The notes under the pieces are model-generated. The model saw nothing but the letters and a program-made list of their open reading frames with translations. It did no database searches and was not told the DNA's origin. The position numbers and the translations under genes are program-made. A stretch of 64,000 bases of DNA from Lustribacter sp965277075 (GTDB taxonomy: Bacteria; Vulcanimicrobiota; Vulcanimicrobiia; Vulcanimicrobiales; Vulcanimicrobiaceae): contig OZ255707.1 in NCBI GenBank assembly GCA_965277075.1, positions 1,550,001-1,614,000 of the forward strand, in the 5' to 3' direction. Positions 1 to 9,192 of this stretch are shown here, in pieces; position 1 is the stretch's first letter; the number at the start of each line of letters is the position of its first letter.

Positions 1-683
1 TCATCGTGCTCGACGATGCCGACCTCGAACTCGCGACGTCCGCCGGCGCGTTCGGCTCGTTCTTCTATCAAGGTCAAATCTGCATGGCGTCGAGCCGCCA
101 TCTCGTGCACGACAAGATCGCGGCGGCATACGTGAAGCGGTTGACCGAACGCGCGGCAGCATTAACGGTCGGCGATCCTACGCCCGGCGCGGTACATCTC
201 GGGCCGCTGATTAACGACAATCAACTTTCGCGCGTGAGCGATATCGTCGAGCGGACCGTGCAGGCGGGCGCGCGGGCGGAAACCGGCGCAACGAACGAGG
301 GGCGCTTCTATCGTCCGACCGTGCTCACCGGCGTGACGCCGGATATGGCCGCATTCAGCGAAGAAATCTTCGGGCCGGTCGCGCCGATCACGACGTTCGC
401 AACCGACGAAGAAGCGATCGAACTGGCCAATCGTACCGAGTACGGTCTCGCGAGCGCCATCTACTCGAACGATGTCGAGCGTGCAATGCGCATCGCCGAA
501 CGTCTCAACACGGGGCTCGTGCACATCAACGATCAAACCATTAACGACGATCCGCGCGTTCCGTTCGGCGGCATGGGTGCGTCTGGAAACGGCGGCCGGT
601 TCGGCTCGCTCGCGAATCTCGAAGAGTTCACGACCTGGCGCTGGATGACGATTCGCCCGAAAGGCCATCCGTATCCGTTCTAA
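1..683 (+). CDS. Aldehyde dehydrogenase, C-terminal part (5' end outside window)
   Basis: This is the C-terminal half of an NAD(P)-dependent aldehyde dehydrogenase, which oxidises an aldehyde to a carboxylate. The open frame runs in from the left edge (first full codon at 3), so the cofactor-binding half is missing only because of the window boundary. The catalytic cysteine is seen in GQICMAS, followed by the EEIFGPV and PFGGMGASG motifs of the family. The subgroup resembles benzaldehyde or vanillin dehydrogenases, but the substrate cannot be fixed. It stops 13 bases before the hyuA-like reading frame and probably belongs to the same catabolic operon. Confidence 0.93.
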   Translation, partial: IVLDDADLELATSAGAFGSFFYQGQICMASSRHLVHDKIAAAYVKRLTERAAALTVGDPTPGAVHLGPLINDNQLSRVSDIVERTVQAGARAETGATNEGRFYRPTVLTGVTPDMAAFSEEIFGPVAPITTFATDEEAIELANRTEYGLASAIYSNDVERAMRIAERLNTGLVHINDQTINDDPRVPFGGMGASGNGGRFGSLANLEEFTTWRWMTIRPKGHPYPF

Positions 684-701
684 TCGAGTAAACGCGTTGC
701 C

Positions 702-709
702 AGGAGGGG
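702..709 (+). promoter_or_regulatory. Strong Shine-Dalgarno for the hyuA-like gene
   Basis: AGGAGGGG is a near-perfect anti-16S match. It lies inside the reading frame if the TTG at 697 is taken as the start. It is 7 nt upstream of an ATC codon at 715 and has no ATG, GTG or TTG at the right distance in that frame. It therefore argues for initiation at ATC 715. Confidence 0.6.
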
Positions 710-714
710 AGTCT

Positions 715-2784
715 ATCACGTCTACCACCAGCGGTCTTCGCATCGGCGTCGATATCGGCGGCACGTTTACTGATGCCACCGTGCTGGACACACGCGATGG
801 CTCGGTGCGGTTCGGGAAGGCCCTGAGCACACCGCGCGACCTCGTCGCCGGAATCTTCGCGGCGATCGAAGTTGCCGGTGCCGCGCCCGCGTCCGCCGAG
901 TTCATCATTCACGGATCGACGGTCGCGATCAACGCGATTCTCGAGCGCAAAGGCGCGCGAACGGCGCTGGTTACAACGCGCGGCTTTCGCGACGTGTATG
1001 AAATCGGCCGCATCAATCGGCCGGATTCGTTCAACCTGTTCTTTCGCAAGCACGTACCGCTCGTGCCCCGCGATCGCGTGTTCGAAGTCCTCGAACGCAT
1101 CCGATACGATGGGTCCGTGGTTACGCCGCTCGACGAAGATGCCGCGCGCGCGACCGGACGCGAGTTGCGCGCGCAAGGCGTCGAAGCCGTCGCCGTGATG
1201 TTGTTGCATTCGTACGCCAACGTTGCTCACGAGCAGCGCATGGTCGAGATTCTGCACGAAGAACTGCCGGACGCGTTTGTCGCCGCGTCGCACGATGTAT
1301 CGCGCGAACAACGTGAATACGAACGGACGTCGACCGTTGCGGCGAACGCCTACGTCGGACCGCGTGTGAGCCGGTATCTCGACCGGCTGCAAGAACGCCT
1401 GTCCGATGACGGTTTCGCGGGCAGCCTCCTGATCATGCAATCCAGCGGTGGACTCTGCGACGTCGCTACAGCCCGCGTGCAGTGTATTCAGATGCTCGAG
1501 TCCGGTCCGGCCGGCGGCGTCGTCGCCGCACGCACCGTCGGCGATACGCTCGGGATGCGCAACCTCATCAGCTTCGATATGGGCGGCACGACGGCCAAAG
1601 CGTGCGTGCTGCAAGACGGCAGCGCGGATTTGTCGTCGGACTATTTCGTTGGCGGGTACAACGAAGGGCTCGTCATTCGTATCCCCGTGATCGACATCAA
1701 GGAAGTCGGCACGGGCGGCGGCAGCATCGCCTGGATCAACGAGGCCGGCGGCCTCCGCGTCGGTCCCGAGAGTGCCGGCGCGAGTCCGGGACCGGCGTGC
1801 TACGGGGGAGGCGGCGCCGTACCCACCGTGACCGACGCGCATCTCATACTCGGGCGCTTATCCACCGGACGTTTTCTCGACGGCCGCATGCCGCTCGATC
1901 TCGAAGCGGCGACGACGGCGATCGAAACGGTCGCGCATCCGCTCGGCCTCGATGAGGCCGCGACGGCGAGCGGCATCCTGGCCATCGCCAATGCGACGAT
2001 GGCGAACGCCGTGCGGGCCGTCACGACCGAACGAGGTTTGGATCCGCGCGACTTTGCGCTGGTCGCATACGGCGGCGCAGGGCCGCTGCATGCCGTGGAC
2101 ATCGCACGCGAACTCGCTGTACGCAACGTGATCATTCCGCTCGCACCTGGGCACTTTTCGGCCTTCGGCATGCTCGTGGCCGACCTGCGCCGCGAATACG
2201 CCCGCACGCATCGCGCACCGCTCAACGTCGAAGCATTGCGCGGCACCGGCCTCGTTGCGCACGAACTCGAGACCGAAGCGGCGGCGTGGCTGCACGACGC
2301 CGGCGTGCCGAGCCGGCACGTCGTCTTCGAATGGAGCGCCGACGTGCGCTACGTCGGACAAGATCATGCCGTGACCATTCCGCTTCAGCAAGGGACCGAC
2401 GAGCACACGCTGCAGACAATCAAGGCAACATTCGACGCTGCACACCTGCGACGGTTCAGTCACAACGCACCCGAAGAAAGAGCCGAAGTCGTCGCCGTCC
2501 GCGTGTCGATCATCGGGACGCTGAGCAAACCGGCGATAGTAGAACTGGCCGCCGGCGCGGCGACGACGCCGGCAGACGCGATTCTCGAGCATCGGGTCGT
2601 CCGCTTCGATCGGGGAACCGACGGCGACGCCGCCGTCTACGATCGCTCGCGGCTGCTCGCGAACAACGTGATCGACGGACCCGCAATCATCGAGGAAGCG
2701 GGTTCGGCCACGTGCATTCCGGCCGGCGTTACGGCTGTTGTCCATCGCGCCGGCCACCTTCTGCTGACGGTGGATGCATCGTGA
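715..2784 (+). CDS. Hydantoinase/oxoprolinase family protein, A subunit (HyuA-like)
   Basis: This is an ATP-dependent hydantoinase A / 5-oxoprolinase N-terminal-type subunit. It opens close to its start with the family's nucleotide-binding signature GVDIGGTFTD and carries a second glycine-rich phosphate loop, SFDMGGTTAK, mid-protein, plus GTGGGSIAWI and GPACYGGGG. At about 690 residues it has the usual length. The start is unusual. The annotated-looking TTG at 697 sits upstream of the Shine-Dalgarno, while the Shine-Dalgarno is correctly spaced for ATC at 715. It overlaps the hyuB-like gene by GTGA, so the two should be translated together as a heteromeric enzyme. The substrate is unknown; it could be a hydantoin, a lactam or a related cyclic amide. 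Confidence 0.92.
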   Translation: MTSTTSGLRIGVDIGGTFTDATVLDTRDGSVRFGKALSTPRDLVAGIFAAIEVAGAAPASAEFIIHGSTVAINAILERKGARTALVTTRGFRDVYEIGRINRPDSFNLFFRKHVPLVPRDRVFEVLERIRYDGSVVTPLDEDAARATGRELRAQGVEAVAVMLLHSYANVAHEQRMVEILHEELPDAFVAASHDVSREQREYERTSTVAANAYVGPRVSRYLDRLQERLSDDGFAGSLLIMQSSGGLCDVATARVQCIQMLESGPAGGVVAARTVGDTLGMRNLISFDMGGTTAKACVLQDGSADLSSDYFVGGYNEGLVIRIPVIDIKEVGTGGGSIAWINEAGGLRVGPESAGASPGPACYGGGGAVPTVTDAHLILGRLSTGRFLDGRMPLDLEAATTAIETVAHPLGLDEAATASGILAIANATMANAVRAVTTERGLDPRDFALVAYGGAGPLHAVDIARELAVRNVIIPLAPGHFSAFGMLVADLRREYARTHRAPLNVEALRGTGLVAHELETEAAAWLHDAGVPSRHVVFEWSADVRYVGQDHAVTIPLQQGTDEHTLQTIKATFDAAHLRRFSHNAPEERAEVVAVRVSIIGTLSKPAIVELAAGAATTPADAILEHRVVRFDRGTDGDAAVYDRSRLLANNVIDGPAIIEEAGSATCIPAGVTAVVHRAGHLLLTVDAS

Positions 2785-4484
2785 ACCTCGCCTCGCGCAC
2801 GACCACCACCGACCCGATTACCGCGGAAATCGTCCGCAATGCGCTCATCGCCATCACCGATGAGATGAAGACCAACATGATGCGCACCGCGTACAATCCA
2901 ATCATCTACGAAGCGCTCGACTTTACCGTCGGCCTCTTTGATGCGACCGGCGACACGACGTCGATCGGCCTCGGCCTGCCGATGTTTATCCGCGGCCTAT
3001 CCGACGCGATTAAAGCGAAGCTCGCATTTTACGGCCCGGACGGTATCGAGCCCGGCGATATTCTGCTGACGAACGACGCCTACATCATGGGCAGTCACCT
3101 CAACCACATGATCTTTACGCTGCCGATCTTTCACGAGGGAAAGATCGTCGCGTTCGCGGCGTCGATGGGCCACTGGCAAGACATCGGCGGCACGCTCGGC
3201 GGAACGACGCAAGACATCTATTCCGAAGGGTTGCAACTACCGATCGTCAAGGTGTTCAAAGGCGGCGTCCAAGACGACGAGCTCACGCGTATCATCCGCA
3301 CGAACGTACGCTTTCCCGAACTCGCGATGGGTGACTTCCGCGCGCAAATCGCGGCGATTCGCACCGGCGAGATTCGCTATCAAGCACTACTCGCGAAGTA
3401 CGGCGGCCGCGACGTCGCCGAGAGCATCACCGCGATCTTTGAAGAGAGTGCCGAGCTTGCGCGCGCAGCCGTCGCCGCGATTCCCGACGGCGAATATGTA
3501 GCCGAGTCGTTCATGGACGACGACGGCATCGGCACGGCGCCGATTCCGATCAAGGTGCGCGTGGCCGTTCGCGGAGATGCGATGACGATCGACCTCAGCG
3601 ACGTGAGCCCGCAAGTCCAGGGCTTCTTCAACTCCGGTGCGACGGCCGGCATCTCGGCCGCTCAAGTGGCCTTCAAATGCGTCACCACGCCGACCCTCTA
3701 TCCGATCAACGAGGGCTCGTTTCGGCCGCTTGCGGTCGTTTTACCGGCTGGGCGCGTTATCAGCGCGACGAAACCGGCCGCGATGCGCAAATGGATGACG
3801 ATTCCGATGACGGTCGTCGACACCGTGTTCAAGGCGCTCGCACCGGCGATGCCGGAGCGCGTCGCCGGGGGACATCACGCCGACCTCAACAGCTCGCGCA
3901 TCTTCGGCACGAACCCGCGTAATGGCCGCTTCTTCGCATCGTCGATGGGGCTCCCCGGCGGCGGCTGGGGCGCGAAGTACGATAGCGACGGGATGAGCGC
4001 GACCGTGTGCATCAACGACGGCGACACGCACAATTCCGTCGTCGAGTCGCAAGAGGCGAAGCTGCCGGTGCTCATCGAGTCGTATTCGCTGCGCGAAGAT
4101 TCCGGCGGCGCCGGCGAGCACCGCGGCGGCCTCGGTGTTGCACTGCGCGTCCGCGTCGACGGGCCGATGAGCTTGAGCATGTACACGGAGCGCACCAAGT
4201 GTCCGCCGTGGGGATTGCTCGGCGGCAAAGCCGGTTTGCCGAACGGTGTGCGCGTCGTGCGGCCCGACGGCACCGAATACGCGCCGCCGAACGGCAAGAT
4301 GGGCGCATACGCGCTCAAGACGCACGACGTCTTCATCGTGGAGGCGGGCGGCGGCGGGGGATACGGCGATCCGCGCACACGCCCGCGCAGTGCAGTACGC
4401 GACGATCTCCGGCGTGGCTACATCTCACGCGAATCAGCGATTGCCGACTACGGCATGACGGAGGACGAGATCGATGGCAGCTAG
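2781..4484 (+). CDS. Hydantoinase/oxoprolinase family protein, B subunit (HyuB-like)
   Basis: This is the partner subunit of the preceding HyuA-like protein (567 aa). Family hallmarks include the N-terminal block ITAEIVRNALIAITDEM, the NDAYIMGSHLNH stretch, the RIIRTNVRFPE region and the Gly-rich C-terminus EAGGGGGYGDPRTR. The GTG start at 2781 overlaps the hyuA stop (GTGA). The same frame stays open far upstream, but that part is the hyuA shadow and is Arg-rich. It is clearly more diverged from the two HyuB proteins at 37996 and 45065 than those are from each other, so it probably acts on a different substrate. It is followed by an importer and an FAH-family hydrolase. Confidence 0.92.
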   Translation: MNLASRTTTTDPITAEIVRNALIAITDEMKTNMMRTAYNPIIYEALDFTVGLFDATGDTTSIGLGLPMFIRGLSDAIKAKLAFYGPDGIEPGDILLTNDAYIMGSHLNHMIFTLPIFHEGKIVAFAASMGHWQDIGGTLGGTTQDIYSEGLQLPIVKVFKGGVQDDELTRIIRTNVRFPELAMGDFRAQIAAIRTGEIRYQALLAKYGGRDVAESITAIFEESAELARAAVAAIPDGEYVAESFMDDDGIGTAPIPIKVRVAVRGDAMTIDLSDVSPQVQGFFNSGATAGISAAQVAFKCVTTPTLYPINEGSFRPLAVVLPAGRVISATKPAAMRKWMTIPMTVVDTVFKALAPAMPERVAGGHHADLNSSRIFGTNPRNGRFFASSMGLPGGGWGAKYDSDGMSATVCINDGDTHNSVVESQEAKLPVLIESYSLREDSGGAGEHRGGLGVALRVRVDGPMSLSMYTERTKCPPWGLLGGKAGLPNGVRVVRPDGTEYAPPNGKMGAYALKTHDVFIVEAGGGGGYGDPRTRPRSAVRDDLRRGYISRESAIADYGMTEDEIDGS

Positions 4485-5889
4485 CGTACCAATCGGCAGT
4501 CTCGGCGCAGCAACGATGGCCGCGACGCCGGAGATGATCTCCGCGCGGCTCGAGCGCATGCCGTTCTTACCCTACCATTTCCGTATGGCGTCAACCCTCG
4601 GCGTCGGCACGCTCTTCGATGCGTTCGACTCACTGAGCATCGCTGCGGCGCTCACGATGATCGTCGCGACATTCCACGTCGACTTCAAGATCGGCGCGAC
4701 ACTTGCGAGCTCCGCATTCTTCGGTCAGTTCGTCGGTGCATTCGGATTCGGATTCATCAGCGAACGCATCGGCCGCAAATGGGGCTTCGTTATCGCACTC
4801 GCGATGTTCGGCGCCTGTTCGATTGCGGCGGCGCTCGCGATGAGCGTCAACGCTCTGCTGATCGCACGCGGCATTCAAGGTATCGGCCTGGGCGCCGAGG
4901 TGCCGATCGCGGGCGCGCTGTTCAACGAGGTGGTCCGCGGAAACGCCCGCGGCCGTTTCGTGATGATCTATGAAAGTTTATTCATCTGGGGCCTCATTCT
5001 TGCGCCGGTGATGGGTCTCGTCCTGGTCGAAACGCTCGGACCCGCCCTCGGCTGGCGCGTACTCTTCGGGCTCGGCGGCATTCCGCTCGTCGTCGCGGTC
5101 GTCGCCGCCTTGACGCTACCGGAATCGCCACGCTGGCTTGCCGCGAAAGGGCGCATCGCCGAAGCGGATCGCATCGTGAGCGATATGGAAGCCGAAGCGG
5201 TCAGATACGGCCGAGAGCTGCCCGTTCCGGTTCCGCGCGCGCCGGTGATCGTCGAGAAAACACGCTTTGCCGAACTCTTCCAAGGGATATATCTGCATCG
5301 CACGCTGCTGGTGTGGACGCAGTGGTTCTGCACCTACTTCTGCTCCAACGGTTTTGCCGTCTGGCTGCCGACACTGTATATGAAAATCGGCGGGTTGCCG
5401 GTGCGCTACGCTTTGATGCTCACGATCTTGACTCAGGTGATACAACTTTTCACCGCGTGGGCCGTCGCCGGAACGATCGACAGCGTCGGACGCGTCCGCT
5501 GGTTCTCCGGTGCGTTCGCCGTGGCAGCATGCGCAGCTATCGGCGGCGCCGTCGTGACCGGGATATTGCACGTCCACGGCTGGGTGCCACTCCTCGTCTT
5601 CGGGCTGATCATGTCGGCGGGCACATCGGTCAACTCAATCGGTGTCTATCTCTACACGCCCGAACTCTATCCGACGCGGATGCGCGCACTCGGAACGTCG
5701 ACGGCAAGCAGCTTGAATCGCCTGGGTAGTACCATCGCGCCGCTCGCGGTCGGCTTTTTGCTGGCGAACAATCTCGGCATCGCCAGCGTCTTCTCGATGT
5801 TCGCGTTCGTTCTGCTGGTCGCATTCGTCGTTATGCGGCGCTTCGGAATTGAAACGCGACTCCGCACGCTCGAGGAGGTTTCTCCGTGA
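4474..5889 (+). CDS. MFS metabolite:H+ symporter
   Basis: This is an inner-membrane major facilitator superfamily importer of 471 residues with about twelve hydrophobic segments. Visible motifs are ERIGRKWGF (the loop 2-3 signature), the RGIQGIGLGAE segment and PESPRWL after helix 6. These place it near sugar and aromatic-acid:proton symporters. The ATG at 4474 has GGAGGA 8 nt upstream and lies inside the end of hyuB (11-bp overlap). The next ATG at 4516 is a possible alternative. Its place between the hydantoinase pair and an FAH hydrolase suggests it imports the substrate of this pathway, which is inference. Confidence 0.9.
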   Translation: MAASVPIGSLGAATMAATPEMISARLERMPFLPYHFRMASTLGVGTLFDAFDSLSIAAALTMIVATFHVDFKIGATLASSAFFGQFVGAFGFGFISERIGRKWGFVIALAMFGACSIAAALAMSVNALLIARGIQGIGLGAEVPIAGALFNEVVRGNARGRFVMIYESLFIWGLILAPVMGLVLVETLGPALGWRVLFGLGGIPLVVAVVAALTLPESPRWLAAKGRIAEADRIVSDMEAEAVRYGRELPVPVPRAPVIVEKTRFAELFQGIYLHRTLLVWTQWFCTYFCSNGFAVWLPTLYMKIGGLPVRYALMLTILTQVIQLFTAWAVAGTIDSVGRVRWFSGAFAVAACAAIGGAVVTGILHVHGWVPLLVFGLIMSAGTSVNSIGVYLYTPELYPTRMRALGTSTASSLNRLGSTIAPLAVGFLLANNLGIASVFSMFAFVLLVAFVVMRRFGIETRLRTLEEVSP

Positions 5890-6806
5890 AAATCGTTGTG
5901 TTCGGAGCCGCGCGACGCGTCGGCGCCCTCGATGGTGACCGGATCATCGACCTCAATGCGGTCGACCCGGAACTCCCGGCAACGCTTCTGCAGTTGATCG
6001 ACCTCGGCGATTCGGGCAAACTCCGCGCGGCAAAGGCGCTCGAACGCGCGCGCGAATCGGCTCTCGGCGAGTCGGCAGCCGACGTTACGCTCCACGCTCC
6101 GTGGACCGGTAAACGCGTCGCCTGCGCCGGCGGTAATTACGCAGCGCACTCGTACGGCATGGCGGTGAATCGCGGCACCGCAGACGTGACGATCGAAAAG
6201 ATGGCCGCCCAAATTCGTTCCGGCGGAAATTGGGGATTTTGGAAGGTGCTCGATGCCGTGGCTGGACCGGGCACCGAGATTCCCTTGCCGACTCGCGCCG
6301 AATATTTCGATTACGAAGGCGAAGTTGCGATCGTCATCGGCAAACGCGGCAAGAACATCCCCGCACGTGAGTTTCGCGATTACGTCTGGGGCGTGACCCT
6401 TGCCAATGACTGGAGCAATCGCGATGCCGGCGGTCCGCAGCGCCCGATGAGCTTCAACCTTCCAAAAAACTTCGATTACTCGCTTTCGCTCGGACCGGTC
6501 ATCGTCGTCGACGAACTCGATCCGCAAAACATCGATCTCGAAACACGCGTCAACGGTGACCTTCGCCAAACGTATAACAGTCGCGACATGGTATTTTCGT
6601 TTGCGGAGATTCTCGAATTTCTCTCGGTTGACTTCACGTTCGTTCCCGGCGACGTGATCTTAGGCGGCACCGGAGCCGGCACGGCGCAGGACAGCACGAA
6701 GCTCGGCGCCGACGGCACGCGTCCGCACGAATTGTTCTTGAAAAAGGGCGACTCGGTAGAAATCTCGTCGCCGCCGATCGGACGTCTTGAGAATCGCGTC
6801 ATGTAG
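5886..6806 (+). CDS. Fumarylacetoacetate hydrolase family protein
   Basis: This is a cytoplasmic FAH-fold enzyme of 306 residues. Members hydrolyse C-C bonds or decarboxylate or tautomerise 2-oxo acids in aromatic and hydroxy-acid catabolism. The metal-binding region is seen as FDYEGEVAIVIGK followed by WGVTLANDWSNRD, and the C-terminal GDVILGGTGAGTA is the usual product-site loop. The GTG start overlaps the MFS stop (GTGA) and has GAGGAGG about 8 nt upstream. It is the last gene of the operon, and the next gene is convergent 17 bases away. The exact reaction cannot be read from the sequence. Confidence 0.9.
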   Translation: MKIVVFGAARRVGALDGDRIIDLNAVDPELPATLLQLIDLGDSGKLRAAKALERARESALGESAADVTLHAPWTGKRVACAGGNYAAHSYGMAVNRGTADVTIEKMAAQIRSGGNWGFWKVLDAVAGPGTEIPLPTRAEYFDYEGEVAIVIGKRGKNIPAREFRDYVWGVTLANDWSNRDAGGPQRPMSFNLPKNFDYSLSLGPVIVVDELDPQNIDLETRVNGDLRQTYNSRDMVFSFAEILEFLSVDFTFVPGDVILGGTGAGTAQDSTKLGADGTRPHELFLKKGDSVEISSPPIGRLENRVM

Positions 6807-6823
6807 CGCCGCTCAACTCAGAG

Positions 6824-7429
6824 CTACATCGGTGGCGTGAGACCGTTTCGGCCGACATTCACCGATTGCCCCGTGAATGTTCCGTCGTCGTGTTTTGCGG
6901 CGATGATGAACACGTGCGCGCCGGTCGTCAGCGCGCTGCGGTCCGAAGCAGCATACGCAACGATCGGTGTACTTGGTCCGACCACGACCTTCTTTTCGCC
7001 GCTCGGAAGCGTAAGCGTCAGCGTGCGGCCGCCAACGGAATCGACGGTCGCATCGCCAATCGTCGTCACCGGCGCGTTCGTCATCGACGCTCCGGGCTCA
7101 CTATCCCACGGGCTCGTCCCGACATTGGGTGTCGCGCCCGGAATGAAGATGTGGACCTCGCGCGCGCGCAGCGTACCGTCGGGCCCCGCGAGCGCCGCGG
7201 TGCCCACGACGGCACCCGGCTTAATCGCGGAGAGGTCGGATTTGTCGACATAGCTGAATTTCGTCGTCGGCACGAGGAGCACCGTCACGGGGCCGGTGGC
7301 AAGGGCGATCGTCATCGTGTCCGCACTGACGCCGCTGATCGTACCGCGGAGATGAACGCGTTGATCCTCGGCATTTGCCGTTCCGATCAGCGAGGCGCCG
7401 AGCACGAGAGCAGCGATGATTCGTTTCAT
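6824..7429 (-). CDS. Secreted DUF5666-like protein
   Basis: This is an exported protein of 201 residues with a clear Sec signal (MKRIIAALVLGASLIGTANA, probable cleavage before EDQ). The body holds two similar beta-rich stretches, HLRGTISGVSADTMTIAL and DATVDSVGGRTLTLTL, as in DUF5666-type repeats whose function is unknown. The ATG at 7429 is chosen over an upstream extension because GGAGG lies 8-9 nt before it and the signal peptide begins there. It is divergent from the mechanosensitive channel gene, with 55 bp between them. Confidence 0.75.
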   Translation of the reverse strand: MKRIIAALVLGASLIGTANAEDQRVHLRGTISGVSADTMTIALATGPVTVLLVPTTKFSYVDKSDLSAIKPGAVVGTAALAGPDGTLRAREVHIFIPGATPNVGTSPWDSEPGASMTNAPVTTIGDATVDSVGGRTLTLTLPSGEKKVVVGPSTPIVAYAASDRSALTTGAHVFIIAAKHDDGTFTGQSVNVGRNGLTPPM

Positions 7430-7484
7430 GAGGACACCTCCGGGAAATCGCCGACGAGCCGGCGTTGGCGTTCGTGAGTCACCC

Positions 7485-9182
7485 ATGTCATTGCTACGCC
7501 GGACCGTCCGAGTCATTGCCGTGCTCGCCGGCGTCGCGGCAACGACGACGACCGGTTACGCGCAGGCGTTTCCCGGTTTCCCCGTGGCGACGCCCGGGCC
7601 GGGCACCGCCGGCGCGCTCGACGCGCTGTACGCCACGGCCCCGATCGTCCTCGACGGCATCACGCTCTTTCGCATCGCGGTGGCGATTTCTGGGCAGAAT
7701 CAAGAACCGGTCGCCGTCCGCGCCAACGCGGTGAACGTCGCTCTCGATCAAGTGCTCGCGACCGACGAAAGCGTCACGCGCACGGTCTTCGATCCGCACA
7801 CGCTGCACGTTGAAATCGTGCGTACGCACGGCGCGGTCACGCTCGACGCCGTCGACGAACGCCATCGCGACGGTTTGCCGCTCGTCACGGTAACTGCCGC
7901 GGATGCCGAATATCAGCAGGTGAGTGTCGACGCGCTCGCCGCGCAATGGCAAGACGTTCTTCGCGCCGCGCTCGTGCACGCGCTGACGATCCGCCAGCCC
8001 GAGATCCAGCGCGAGAATCGGGCGACGGTCGTGCGCGTCGCGGGCGGGGTCGCGCTCGCGACGATCCTGGGGTATTTCGTGCTCCTGCGGCTCTCGCGCC
8101 GGATCGGCGCGCTCGCGACCAACGTGCAGAAACACGATGCCGAACTCGCTGCCGAACGCGCGCAGATCATCGCGCCCGACGACGACGTCCAGACGGTAGC
8201 GCACCGCACGCGTTTGGTCAGTTTGCTGATCGGTATACTCGATCCGGCGAAGCAACTCACGCTCGCCCGAGCACTGCGTATCAGCCTTACTCTGCTTTTG
8301 GTTTTGGCGTGGTTCGGTGCGCTCACGTGGGCAACGTTGCAGTTCCCGCAGACGGCCGCGTTCGGAAATGCCCTGCTCCGCAACGGGTTTGCCGTTGCGA
8401 CGATTTGGATCGTCGCTCTGCTCGTCGACCGTGCGTTGACGATCACGGTAGAGCGTCTCCCGACGCTCTGGGAACTGCGCGCGTTCGGATCCTCTGAGGA
8501 AAAGCAACGGCAGCTGTTGCGCGCGCCGACGATCGCGCGAGCGCTCGCGGGGCTCAAGACCTTCGTCCTCGCGTTCGTCGCGATTCTCGCGACGATGACC
8601 CAACTCGGGATACCGGTCGGATCGGTCGTGACGATCGGCGGTGTCGCTGCGATCGCGGTTTCGCTCGCCGCGCAAAATCTGATTCGCGATGTCGTCAGTG
8701 GATTTCTGGTCCTGATCGAAGATCAGTTCGTCGTCGGCGATTACGTCACGATCAACGGAAATCGCGGCTCGGTCGAGCGCTTGACGCTGCGCATGGTGCA
8801 GATTCGCGACGCAACCGGAAGCCTCGTGACGATCGCGCACAGCTCCGCGACGTCGGTCGTCAATCACTCGCGTAACTGGTCGCGCGTCGACTACGAAATT
8901 TCCGTCGACGTCGCGAGCGACGTGCCGGCAGCGATTGCGCTGATTCAGGCACAAATCGCGAGCCTCGAGGACGACGCGAATTGGCGCGACGCGATCGTCG
9001 AGCCGGCCGAGTGGATCGGCATCGAAGGCATCAGCCGCGACGGCGCAATCGTCCGGGCCCGAATCAAGACGGCACCGCTACGCCAATACGCACTCCGCCG
9101 TGAGCTCAACGCGCGCGTGAGCGCGGCGTTCTCCGCCGCGAAGATTGCCTACGGCGCACCGGCACCGCCCCTGCCGCCGTAG
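7485..9182 (+). CDS. Mechanosensitive ion channel, MscS family, with N-terminal extension
   Basis: This is a membrane channel of the small-conductance mechanosensitive family (565 aa), expected to release solutes under hypo-osmotic stress. It starts with a signal-like hydrophobic stretch, has an extracytoplasmic domain to about residue 180, then several transmembrane segments. The pore-lining and beta-domain signature is GGVAAIAVSLAAQNLIRDVVSG followed by LIEDQFVVGDYVTING. The MscS domain is C-terminal, so this is one of the larger family members. The ATG at 7485 has only a weak ribosome-binding site. The frame stays open upstream but lacks signal character there. Confidence 0.9.
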   Translation: MSLLRRTVRVIAVLAGVAATTTTGYAQAFPGFPVATPGPGTAGALDALYATAPIVLDGITLFRIAVAISGQNQEPVAVRANAVNVALDQVLATDESVTRTVFDPHTLHVEIVRTHGAVTLDAVDERHRDGLPLVTVTAADAEYQQVSVDALAAQWQDVLRAALVHALTIRQPEIQRENRATVVRVAGGVALATILGYFVLLRLSRRIGALATNVQKHDAELAAERAQIIAPDDDVQTVAHRTRLVSLLIGILDPAKQLTLARALRISLTLLLVLAWFGALTWATLQFPQTAAFGNALLRNGFAVATIWIVALLVDRALTITVERLPTLWELRAFGSSEEKQRQLLRAPTIARALAGLKTFVLAFVAILATMTQLGIPVGSVVTIGGVAAIAVSLAAQNLIRDVVSGFLVLIEDQFVVGDYVTINGNRGSVERLTLRMVQIRDATGSLVTIAHSSATSVVNHSRNWSRVDYEISVDVASDVPAAIALIQAQIASLEDDANWRDAIVEPAEWIGIEGISRDGAIVRARIKTAPLRQYALRRELNARVSAAFSAAKIAYGAPAPPLPP

Positions 9183-9192
9183 CCCGCGGACG

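Noticed and set aside
7494..8954. A frame of 486 codons antisense to the mechanosensitive channel gene.
   Set aside because: It is Arg/Asp-rich shadow sequence inside a clear MscS gene.
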